Shown here piece by piece: positions 7,404 through 13,527 of a DNA stretch of 13,527 nt. The notes beneath the pieces are model-generated. The model was not told the origin of the DNA. It did no database searches and saw only the letters and a list, made by a program, of their open reading frames with translations. The position numbers and the translations under genes were made by a program. The stretch lies in the NCBI GenBank assembly GCA_026982175.1, contig JALSHP010000269.1, forward strand, positions 1 through 13,527. Direction: 5' to 3'. How positions within the stretch are numbered: position 1 is the stretch's first letter; each line of letters opens with the position of its first letter. Source of the DNA: Campylobacteraceae bacterium. Lineage in GTDB: Bacteria; Campylobacterota; Campylobacteria; Campylobacterales; Sulfurovaceae.

Positions 7404-8401
7404 TATTTACCTTGTGCATTGTTTTTAACGAGTAGTGCTTCGATTGCTTCATTCACTTCTGAATCACTATACGCTATTGCTTGAAAAATCGCATTTTTAA
7501 TCGCCTTAGCGTTACTTTTTCCGTGTGAGATAATAGCACAACCTTTAACACCAAGTAAAGGGGCACCACCATATTCTGCATAATCTACTTTCTCTTTGAG
7601 TTTTTTAAACACTTTTTTCTTCATCATAAACGCACCAATCTTGGCTGGAATTGATTTTTTAATATGTGTTTTCATCAAAGAGAAAACGGTTGAAACTACG
7701 CCTTCACTCGCTTTAAGTACAATGTTTCCTGTATATCCATCACAAACAACCACATCAACAGAAGCATTAAAAATATCTGAGCCTTCAACATTTCCTTGAA
7801 AACCAGGAACATTTTGCATCAATTTAAATGCCTCTTTTGTTAAAGCATTCCCTTTTGAATCCTCTTCACCATTGGAAAGCAAACCAACCCTAGGTTGTTC
7901 TAAACCCAAAACTTTTTGAGCATATACTTCACCCATTATCGCAAACTCGTACAAGTTTTGAGCCGTACAATCTGTCACTGCACCTACGTCTAAAAGTAAA
8001 GTCTTAGAAGCAATAGTAGGCATAATAGTTGCCAACGCTGGTTTAGAAATCCCAGGTAAACGTCCTATTCTTAGTGTTGCCAATGTCATGGTTGCCCCTG
8101 AATGTCCTGCGGAGACAACGGCATCTGCTTTGCCATCACGCACCAACTCAACAGCTTTAAAAATAGAAGACTCTTTTCTTTTTAAGGCATGTGTTGCTTG
8201 ATCAGACATAGAAATAACATCGGTCGCTTCTACAATCTCTACTTTAGCGTGATAAAATTTAGGAAGAAATGAGATAATTTGTTCTCGATTACCTACGAGT
8301 ATAGGCATAAATTTTTTTTTCTTTAGTGCGTCAACCACACCTTCAATAATAGGTTCAGGACCAAAGTCCCCACCCATTGCATCAATAGCAATTCTAATCA
8401 T
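7403..8401 (-). CDS. plsX: phosphate acyltransferase PlsX
   Basis: PlsX makes acyl-phosphate from acyl-ACP, the first step of phosphatidic acid synthesis by the PlsX/PlsY route. Motifs seen are DAMGGDFGPEP at residues 7-17, SAGHSGATM, the GEEDSKGN segment, VVVCDGYTGNIVLK and YGGAPLLGVKG. The length of 332 residues is normal. One oddity is that the usual LLDVGANxDC segment reads LLDVGAVTDC here, so the conserved Asn is replaced by Val. It starts 15 bases after rpmF; the Shine-Dalgarno site is weak (AAGTGG), so expression may rely on coupling. It overlaps fabH by one base. Confidence 0.95.
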   Translation of the reverse strand: MIRIAIDAMGGDFGPEPIIEGVVDALKKKKFMPILVGNREQIISFLPKFYHAKVEIVEATDVISMSDQATHALKRKESSIFKAVELVRDGKADAVVSAGHSGATMTLATLRIGRLPGISKPALATIMPTIASKTLLLDVGAVTDCTAQNLYEFAIMGEVYAQKVLGLEQPRVGLLSNGEEDSKGNALTKEAFKLMQNVPGFQGNVEGSDIFNASVDVVVCDGYTGNIVLKASEGVVSTVFSLMKTHIKKSIPAKIGAFMMKKKVFKKLKEKVDYAEYGGAPLLGVKGCAIISHGKSNAKAIKNAIFQAIAYSDSEVNEAIEALLVKNNAQGK

Positions 8402-8416
8402 ATAGAACCACTTAAC

Positions 8417-8578
8417 TTATGCTTTTGTTGTGTTATATTCACCAGTTGTCATGTTCATGTGGTGAGGCATTCTCCATGTACCATCTGCATCTTTTACAGG
8501 TCTTGGTAATGTTAATTTGTAGTGTGTTCTTCTTTTTGCTGCTCTTGTTTTACTGTGACGTCTCTTAGGTACTGCCAT
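8417..8578 (-). CDS. rpmF: 50S ribosomal protein L32
   Basis: This 53-residue protein begins MAVPKRRHSKTRAAKRRTH, the hallmark N-terminus of L32, a small basic protein of the large ribosomal subunit. It contains no cysteines, so it is the zinc-free (C-minus) type. The ATG at 8576-8578 has AAAGGA upstream. The stop is TAA at 8417-8419, 15 bases before plsX. The rpmF-plsX-fabH linkage, with a DUF177 gene in front, is a classic bacterial arrangement that ties ribosome and lipid synthesis. Confidence 0.97.
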   Translation of the reverse strand: MAVPKRRHSKTRAAKRRTHYKLTLPRPVKDADGTWRMPHHMNMTTGEYNTTKA

Positions 8579-8596
8579 AATATTTTCCTTTAAGTA

Positions 8597-8971
8597 TTAA
8601 AATTCTTGTTCGAATATTTCATTATCATTATCACATTTTTCACAATAATGATACGAGTTTTGAACAGAGGCTATTTCACTTTGAACGATAAATTCAAGGT
8701 CAATAACCCCATCAATAAATTCGATTATATCTAAATCATCTTCAGTCTCAATCACTTCATCTGACAAGGTCAATTGAAGTGGTGATTTCATGCTATGGTG
8801 ATACCCATCACCACATCTATCACAAGTGAGTTCTATCTGACCTTCAAGTTCTCCTTTAAGTGCCAAACGATGATAACCACTTTTCGCCAAAGTTCCCTCT
8901 AACCTAACCCCATTTACGGTTAAATCAAAAGGTTTAATACTTTGACCAACTTTATCAAAAACTATTTTCAT
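8597..8971 (-). CDS. DUF177 (YceD-like) protein
   Basis: This 124-residue protein has the DUF177/YceD core: the segment LTCDRCGDGYHHSM with CxxC around residues 50-53, an acidic middle part, and a second CxxC (CEKC) near 110-113. The four cysteines could bind zinc (inference). YceD-type proteins are linked to large-subunit (23S rRNA) assembly and lie next to rpmF in many bacteria, as here, 18 bases upstream of it. The protein is shorter than the roughly 170-residue E. coli form, consistent with a compact version. An AAGGA site precedes the ATG, and ndk ends 12 bases upstream. Confidence 0.85.
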   Translation of the reverse strand: MKIVFDKVGQSIKPFDLTVNGVRLEGTLAKSGYHRLALKGELEGQIELTCDRCGDGYHHSMKSPLQLTLSDEVIETEDDLDIIEFIDGVIDLEFIVQSEIASVQNSYHYCEKCDNDNEIFEQEF

Positions 8972-8983
8972 AGCTTTAAGTCC

Positions 8984-9397
8984 TTATACAAGCTCTCTTT
9001 GTGCAAAGAAGAAGTTAATCTCATTCACTGCATTCTCAACTGAATCAGAACCATGAACAGCGTTAGCATCAATGCTTTCTGCAAAATCAGCTCTAATAGT
9101 ACCAGCTTCAGCTTCAGCAGGATTAGTTGCACCCATTAAATCTCTGTTTGTTTGCATTGCATTTTCACCTTCTAAAACTGTTACAACAACTGGTCCAGAA
9201 ATCATAAATTCTACAAGGTCTTTAAAGAAAGGACGTTCAGCATGAATTGCATAGAATTCTTCTGCATCTGCTTGTGAGAGTTGAATCTTTTTTGTTGCTG
9301 CAATTCTAAGGTTTGCTGCTTCAAATCTAGCAAGAATTTGTCCTACTACATTTTTAGCTACTGCATCTGGTTTAATAATTGATAATGTTTGTTCCAC
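8984..9397 (-). CDS. ndk: nucleoside diphosphate kinase, GTG start
   Basis: Ndk transfers the gamma-phosphate between nucleoside triphosphates and diphosphates through a phosphohistidine. The signature NAVHGSDS contains catalytic H115; IIKPDAV (residues 7-13), FYAIHAERPFF and GATNPAEAEAGTIR are also present. The length of 137 residues is standard. The start codon is GTG at 9395-9397, with GGAG 7 bases upstream. An ATG 13 bases further upstream lies in another frame. It is the first gene of the operon leading to fabH, with a TATAAT box 36 bases before the GTG. Confidence 0.96.
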   Translation of the reverse strand: MEQTLSIIKPDAVAKNVVGQILARFEAANLRIAATKKIQLSQADAEEFYAIHAERPFFKDLVEFMISGPVVVTVLEGENAMQTNRDLMGATNPAEAEAGTIRADFAESIDANAVHGSDSVENAVNEINFFFAQRELV

Positions 9398-9410
9398 GAG
9401 TTTGCTCCAT
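9372..9410 (-). other. 12-codon upstream ORF overlapping the ndk start
   Basis: An ATG at 9408-9410 opens a 12-codon frame (MEQTRGTNIINY, then TAA) that overlaps the ndk start in a different frame. It repeats the first four residues of Ndk (MEQT) because the first 13 bases of each frame are near-copies. There is no good Shine-Dalgarno site before this ATG, so translation is doubtful. Confidence 0.25.
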
Positions 9411-9432
9411 TAAGCTTATAATTTGAAATGGA

Positions 9433-9438
9433 ATTATA
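9433..9438 (-). promoter_or_regulatory. -10 box of the ndk operon
   Basis: The minus strand reads GATATAATTCC, with an exact TATAAT. It would start transcription near 9426 and leave a leader of about 29 bases before the ndk GTG. A T-rich run stands where a -35 box would be, in line with Campylobacterota sigma-70 promoters. Confidence 0.6.
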
Positions 9439-9532
9439 TCGGAAATAGTTTAAAAAAAAGATTTATAAAATTTTTTAGAAGTATTTAAGAGGATTTAATT
9501 AAAAAGAGAGTTTGAAAGAAAAAAATAAACAT

Positions 9533-9558
9533 AAAGCATAACCCTAAAGTCATGCTTT
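9533..9558 (-). terminator. probable rho-independent terminator after the ferredoxin gene
   Basis: AAAGCAT (9533-9539) and ATGCTTT (9552-9558) form a 7-bp stem with a 12-base loop, starting about 15 bases after the ferredoxin stop. On the minus strand the stem is followed by a U-rich tail (AUGUUUAUUUUUUU), fitting an intrinsic terminator that separates this gene from the ndk operon. Confidence 0.55.
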
Positions 9559-9572
9559 TAAAATGTTAAAGA

Positions 9573-9848
9573 TTAGTCTGGACAGACATCTTCACCATCT
9601 TCACCTCTATCTGGGTGAAGTGTTAAACCTTCTTTAGGAGCATCCCAAACGATACACTCGTCTGTTGGACAAGCTTCAGCACAAGCTGGAGCATCAAAGT
9701 GACCTACACACTCAACACATTTATCTTCGTATACGTAATAAATATCCTCTTCTAGTGGGTTATCATCCTCATCTACGATTGCTTCTGTTGGACATTCGTC
9801 AATACATGCTGCACAGTTGATACAAGTATCTAAAATTTTTACTGCCAT
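9573..9848 (-). CDS. 2[4Fe-4S] ferredoxin (Alvin/YfhL-type)
   Basis: This is a small cytoplasmic electron carrier. Cluster I ligands are C9, C12, C15 and a distal C19; cluster II has C44, C47, C56 and C60 (CX2CX8CX3C). The eight-residue insertion between the second and third cysteines of cluster II is the mark of the Alvin/YfhL type, whose clusters have low, unequal potentials (family knowledge). Residues 61-91 form a very acidic tail with two extra cysteines, C65 and C89. An AAGGA site lies before the ATG. In Campylobacter the equivalent gene also adjoins ndk. The redox partner is unknown. Confidence 0.93.
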   Translation of the reverse strand: MAVKILDTCINCAACIDECPTEAIVDEDDNPLEEDIYYVYEDKCVECVGHFDAPACAEACPTDECIVWDAPKEGLTLHPDRGEDGEDVCPD

Positions 9849-9875
9849 TTTTATTCCTTAATTTTAAGTTACCAA

Positions 9876-9881
9876 ACTATA
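9876..9881 (-). promoter_or_regulatory. possible -10 box of the ferredoxin gene
   Basis: The minus strand reads TATAGT about 28 bases upstream of the ferredoxin ATG. No clear -35 box is visible. Confidence 0.35.
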
Positions 9882-9946
9882 ACCAAAGTAATTTAAAAAA
9901 TTCTTTAAACAAGAACTTTTCATGCTTTTTAGTGATACATATTGTA

Positions 9947-9992
9947 GCAAATAATCATCTTTCTCATATTAATAAAATTGATAATCATTTGC
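9947..9992. promoter_or_regulatory. imperfect palindrome with Fur-box-like half, between metK and ferredoxin genes
   Basis: GCAAATAATCATC (9947-9959) and GATAATCATTTGC (9980-9992) are near-reverse complements around a 20-base spacer. In minus-strand RNA all 13 positions pair if two G-U pairs are allowed. The right half lies in AAAATTGATAATCATTTGC (9974-9992), which matches the classic 19-base Fur box consensus at 14 positions by my count. It could be an iron-responsive operator for the ferredoxin gene or a structure at the metK transcript end. No U-tract follows. Confidence 0.3.
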
Positions 9993-10014
9993 ATAATTAA
10001 ATTATCTATTTTTC

Positions 10015-11172
10015 TTAAATATTCAGATACTTTTTAATATCTTCTACTCTATTCGTCTCTTCCCAAGAAAAGCCCATATCTTCTCTTCCAAAATGCCCAT
10101 AAGCAGCTGTTTTTTTATAAATTGGTTTAAGTAAATCTAAGGCTTTTATAATTCCTGCTGGAGAGAGGTCAAAAAGTTCTTTAACACACGCCTCAACTTT
10201 ACTTTCATCAACGCTAGATGTTCCATGTGTATCTACCATAATTGACACAGGTTCAACAACACCAATCGCATAAGCCACTTGAATGGTTAATTTATCTGCT
10301 ACTCCAGCAGCAACCAAGTTTTTAGCAACATATCGAGCGGCATACGCTGCTGAACGGTCAACTTTTGTAGGATCTTTCCCCGAGAAAGCACCTCCACCAT
10401 GAGGACAAGAACCCCCATAGGTATCGACAATAATTTTACGACCTGTTAAACCAGCATCTCCTTGAGGTCCACCAATTACAAAACGTCCTGTTGGGTTAAT
10501 ATGATAAGTAATATCATCTGATAAAAGCTCTTTTGGAATAACTGCTTCAATTACCTCTTTCATAACAGCTTCTTGTAACACTTCAAGCGTAACATCTTCA
10601 TCATGTTGGGTTGAAACAACAATGGTATCAATAGCAACGGGTTTATCATCAACATATTTAACACTTACTTGTGCTTTTCCATCTGGTCGTAAAAAAGGAA
10701 CTGTTCCATTTTTTCTAACTTCTGCTAGTTTTGCAGTAATTTTATGTGCCAAAGAGATAGGTAAAGGCATAAGTTCAGGTGTCTCTTTACAAGCATAACC
10801 GAACATAAGACCTTGATCTCCTGCTCCTATTTCACCTGAGGCTTGATCTACCCCTTGATTAATATCAGGGCTTTGTTCTCCAATACCATTCAGTACCGCA
10901 GCTGAACGATAATCAAATCCAAAAGCGGCATCGGTATAACCAATTTCACGTACCACTTCACGGGCTATCTCTTGCATTGGTGCATAGGCTGATGTTTTTA
11001 ACTCACCTGCAATTACACAAAATCCATTTGAGAGCAGTGTCTCACAAGCAACTCTAGCTTGTGGGTCACGTTCTATAATGTAATCTAATACAGCATCAGA
11101 TACTTGATCCGCCATCTTATCAGGGTGACCTTCCGTCACTGATTCTGACGTAAAAATGTATTCTTTATTCAT
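10015..11172 (-). CDS. metK: S-adenosylmethionine synthetase
   Basis: MetK makes S-adenosylmethionine from methionine and ATP in the cytoplasm. Diagnostic motifs are GHPDK at residues 15-19 (ATP-binding region), the signature GAGDQGLMFGYA at 116-127 and the glycine-rich phosphate-binding segment GGGAFSGKDPTKVDRSAAY at 259-277. The length of 385 residues is normal. An AAGGA site precedes the ATG. An extended -10 promoter lies in the 57-base gap after dxs, so it can be transcribed on its own, though read-through from dxs is possible because no terminator is seen between them. Confidence 0.98.
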   Translation of the reverse strand: MNKEYIFTSESVTEGHPDKMADQVSDAVLDYIIERDPQARVACETLLSNGFCVIAGELKTSAYAPMQEIAREVVREIGYTDAAFGFDYRSAAVLNGIGEQSPDINQGVDQASGEIGAGDQGLMFGYACKETPELMPLPISLAHKITAKLAEVRKNGTVPFLRPDGKAQVSVKYVDDKPVAIDTIVVSTQHDEDVTLEVLQEAVMKEVIEAVIPKELLSDDITYHINPTGRFVIGGPQGDAGLTGRKIIVDTYGGSCPHGGGAFSGKDPTKVDRSAAYAARYVAKNLVAAGVADKLTIQVAYAIGVVEPVSIMVDTHGTSSVDESKVEACVKELFDLSPAGIIKALDLLKPIYKKTAAYGHFGREDMGFSWEETNRVEDIKKYLNI

Positions 11173-11204
11173 TAGTCTTTTCCTTAACTTAATTTTTTAT
11201 TTTA

Positions 11205-11213
11205 ATTATAGCA
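11205..11213 (-). promoter_or_regulatory. extended -10 promoter of metK
   Basis: The minus strand reads TGCTATAAT, an exact TATAAT with the TGn extension, 32 bases before the metK ATG. The -35 region would fall over the dxs stop codon. The extension makes this the most convincing promoter in the window. Confidence 0.6.
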
Positions 11214-11229
11214 AACTCTATGTTGCTTT

Positions 11230-13056
11230 TTAATTAATTTTTGTGGCTAATTGTTCAGGAAGTAATCCTAAACTCTCTTCCACTAACTTTGTATTTCCAT
11301 GGGTAATAAAATTATCTTCATACTCAAATGTTACCACTTCAACATCTTTAACTTTCTCTTCTGATAAAATCTCTAAAATGGCTGATCCAACTCCACCCAT
11401 CTTAACAGAGTCTGAAAATATATACCATTTTTTATGTGTTTTGGCTAAATCTAAAAGCATCTCTCTATCTAAAGGTTTTACAAAACGTAAATCTAAAATA
11501 GTTGGATTTTCTTCTATAAGTTCAGCCACTTCTTCAGCTCTACCTACCCCGTTCCCATAACCTATAAAGAGAATCTTTTCTCCCTCTTTGAGTAATTTTG
11601 ATTTTCCCAATGTAAAAGGCGTAGTATCTTCATCTTGTGAAATAAATGCTCCTCTTGGGTATCTAAAGGCACAAGGGGTTGGGAAATCTTTAGCAAACTT
11701 CATCGCCTCTACCATAGAAGCATTTGAAGATGGTGCGAAAATGGTCATGTTAGGAATAGCTCTCAAATATGAGATGTCAAATACCCCTTGATGTGTCTCT
11801 CCATCTTCGCCTACTATCCCAGCCCTGTCAATTGCAAAAGCTACCCCTAAATTCATAAGACAAATATCATGAATAAGTTGGTCATAACCTCTTTGTAAAA
11901 AGGTTGAATAGAGCGTACAAAAAGGCTTAAACCCCTCTTTGGCTAAAGGGCCCATGGAGGTTACAGCATGTTGTTCAGCAATGGCAACATCCCAAAAACG
12001 CTTAGGATATTTTGCCATAGCAGATGCCATTCCTGTTCCACTTGGCATGGCAGCAGTTACACCAACCACCTTTTCATCTTCATCAGCCAAGGCGACTAAT
12101 GTTTCTGCAAAAACAGCCGTTGAAGCTTTGGCTGATTTTTTCTTTTTGGACAGACCTGTCTCTACATCAAAAACCCCAACTCCATGCCAATGCTCTTTGT
12201 CAGAACCTGCACCCTCTGCTACTTCATACCCTTTACCTTTGGTTGTTTGTGTATGAATAATCACAGGACGGTTCATCTGCTTGGCAATTTTTAGTGTCTC
12301 CACCATCGACTCAATATTATGTCCATCAATAGGACCAATATACTCTAAACCCAACTCTTCAAACAAAATTCCAGGAGTAATTAAGTGAAAAGACTCCTCA
12401 AAGCGTCTTGCCAAATAAGTTGCTCCCTCGGGTAATGCTTCTAACATCTCTTTGGTTTTGGCTTTAAACTTTTGGTAAAAAGGAGATGCCATTTTTTGCG
12501 ATAAAATTCGACTCAATGCTCCAATAGGAGAGGCAATGCTCATCTCATTGTCATTTAAAATAATAATCGCAGGGTATTTTCTATCCCCCAATTCATTCAT
12601 CGCTTCATACACCATTCCAGCTGACATCGACCCATCACCAATAACAGCCAAAGGAACACGAGTATCTTCTTCACCTTTTAAGGCTATGGCTTTAGCAGCC
12701 CCTGTTGCCAAAGAAATTGAAGTAGAAGAGTGTCCTGCCATATAATAATCACAATCAGACTCTTTAGGTTTAGTATAACCAGAAAGTCCTCCAAATTGAC
12801 GCAAAGTCTCAAAATCGTCCCATCTATTAGTCACTAATTTATGAGCATAGGCTTGATGAGAAACATCAAAAATAAAAGGATTTTCTTTTGCATCAAATAC
12901 CGCATGCATCGCCACAATAATATCAGTCGCTCCCAAGGTTGAACTTAAATGCCCACCATTCACACTGACGGTATCAAGAATTTTTTGCCGTACTTGTGAA
13001 GCAATGGCCTCTAACTCCTCTATACTTTTAGTTTTTAAATCTCCAAACTTATGCAT
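11230..13056 (-). CDS. dxs: 1-deoxy-D-xylulose-5-phosphate synthase
   Basis: Dxs condenses pyruvate and glyceraldehyde 3-phosphate with thiamine diphosphate, the first step of the MEP isoprenoid pathway, and also feeds thiamine and pyridoxal synthesis. The cofactor motif is GDGSMSAG at residues 140-147 with NDNEMSI at 168-174. GHSSTSIS lies at 108-115, catalytic E361 in EQHA, and DRAGIVGEDGETHQG starts at 410. The 608 residues are close to the 620 of E. coli. The start ATG shares 8 bases (ATGCATAA) with the end of hisC, and AAGGAT inside hisC is its ribosome site, so the two genes are translationally linked. Confidence 0.97.
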   Translation of the reverse strand: MHKFGDLKTKSIEELEAIASQVRQKILDTVSVNGGHLSSTLGATDIIVAMHAVFDAKENPFIFDVSHQAYAHKLVTNRWDDFETLRQFGGLSGYTKPKESDCDYYMAGHSSTSISLATGAAKAIALKGEEDTRVPLAVIGDGSMSAGMVYEAMNELGDRKYPAIIILNDNEMSIASPIGALSRILSQKMASPFYQKFKAKTKEMLEALPEGATYLARRFEESFHLITPGILFEELGLEYIGPIDGHNIESMVETLKIAKQMNRPVIIHTQTTKGKGYEVAEGAGSDKEHWHGVGVFDVETGLSKKKKSAKASTAVFAETLVALADEDEKVVGVTAAMPSGTGMASAMAKYPKRFWDVAIAEQHAVTSMGPLAKEGFKPFCTLYSTFLQRGYDQLIHDICLMNLGVAFAIDRAGIVGEDGETHQGVFDISYLRAIPNMTIFAPSSNASMVEAMKFAKDFPTPCAFRYPRGAFISQDEDTTPFTLGKSKLLKEGEKILFIGYGNGVGRAEEVAELIEENPTILDLRFVKPLDREMLLDLAKTHKKWYIFSDSVKMGGVGSAILEILSEEKVKDVEVVTFEYEDNFITHGNTKLVEESLGLLPEQLATKIN

Positions 13057-13527
13057 TTAATATCCTTTTCATCACCTCAAAGAGTCTGTCATTTTGTTCT
13101 TTCGTTCCAATGGTTATGCGAACGGCATTCATTTTGTAAGAGGCTAAATTTCTAATAATTACCCCCTGCTTTAAGAAAGCATCTGAAATTTTTGTGGAAT
13201 CAAGCTTTTCACTAAAGAGATAAGTAATAAAGTTTGTATAACTTTCTATATAGTCAAAATTATGCTCTTTTGCAAACACTTCATAACGTGCTATCTCTTC
13301 TTGGTGTAAAGCAATAGATTCTTCTACAAAAGTTTCATCTTTCAAGGCTTCAATAGCTGATAGTAAAGAGAGTGTCGTAATGTTAAAAGGAGGTCGCATC
13401 TTATAAAGTTGTGAAATTAAATTAGTATTGGCAATTCCATAACCCACACGCATACCCCCCAAACCATACGCTTTAGAAAACGTTCCCAAATAGATAACAT
13501 TAGCATAAGCCATAATATCTTTTGGTT
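13049..13527 (-). CDS. hisC: histidinol-phosphate aminotransferase, C-terminal part (5' end outside window)
   Basis: The frame is open through the window edge. A Met at 13511-13513 is internal, because codons for P-K-D-I precede it without a stop and the family motif begins upstream. The encoded C-terminal ~159 residues belong to a fold-type I PLP aminotransferase. TFSKAYGLGGMRVGYG holds the PLP-binding lysine; RPPFNITTLS and the final NAVRITIGTKEQND segment, with its substrate-binding Arg, are typical of HisC. HisC converts imidazole-acetol phosphate to histidinol phosphate; a related aminotransferase with other substrates cannot be excluded. About 200 N-terminal residues are missing. It overlaps dxs by 8 bases. 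Confidence 0.88.
   Translation of the reverse strand, partial: PKDIMAYANVIYLGTFSKAYGLGGMRVGYGIANTNLISQLYKMRPPFNITTLSLLSAIEALKDETFVEESIALHQEEIARYEVFAKEHNFDYIESYTNFITYLFSEKLDSTKISDAFLKQGVIIRNLASYKMNAVRITIGTKEQNDRLFEVMKRILNA

Noticed and set aside
11939..12256. Plus-strand open frames inside dxs
   Set aside because: They mirror conserved Dxs motifs on the other strand and have no independent start signals.
13511..13513. ATG as a possible real start of the rightmost gene
   Set aside because: The frame continues upstream to the window edge, and the protein would begin just before the PLP lysine motif, lacking about 200 residues of an aminotransferase.

Overview
The window is low-GC, gene-dense bacterial DNA. 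Almost everything is on the minus strand, so transcription runs from high to low coordinates. The gene set points to a member of the Campylobacterota (former Epsilonproteobacteria), probably a Sulfurimonas- or Arcobacter-like free-living organism. The reasons are the AT-rich codon use, the TATAAT-type promoters without strong -35 boxes, and the order ferredoxin - ndk - DUF177 - rpmF - plsX - fabH, which I recall from Campylobacter. The genus is an inference; no 16S gene or other marker is present.

Right part (13527 to 9573, minus strand): the 3' part of hisC (cut by the window edge) overlaps dxs by 8 bases. metK follows with its own extended -10 promoter, and then a small 2[4Fe-4S] ferredoxin with a probable terminator. 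These are housekeeping genes for histidine, isoprenoid and S-adenosylmethionine synthesis.

Middle part (9410 to 6405, minus strand): a tight operon ndk - DUF177 (YceD-like) - rpmF (L32) - plsX - fabH, with gaps of 12 to 18 bases and a final TAATG overlap. It couples nucleotide, ribosome and phospholipid/fatty-acid synthesis. A TATAAT box lies just upstream of ndk.

Between the convergent fabH and a small plus-strand DUF309 gene (6002-6343) sits an inverted pair of GTAG-plus-hairpin units with REP/BIME architecture. Both genes take their TAG stop codon from the GTAG foot of the repeat.

Left part (5788 to 1, minus strand): a respiratory operon for a periplasmic molybdenum enzyme. The order is an iron-sulfur subunit with 16 cluster cysteines, an NrfD/PsrC-type quinone-interacting membrane subunit, a 1120-residue Tat-exported molybdopterin catalytic subunit and a TorD-type maturation chaperone (cut by the window edge). 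The B-C-A order matches the layout known from tetrathionate (ttrBCA) and selenate (srdBCA) reductases, but the substrate cannot be read from the sequence. A strong hairpin separates the catalytic gene from its chaperone gene.

No RNA genes, CRISPR arrays, insertion sequences or transposase genes were seen. No stretch above 300 bases lacks a gene; the longest gap is about 210 bases (5789-6001).
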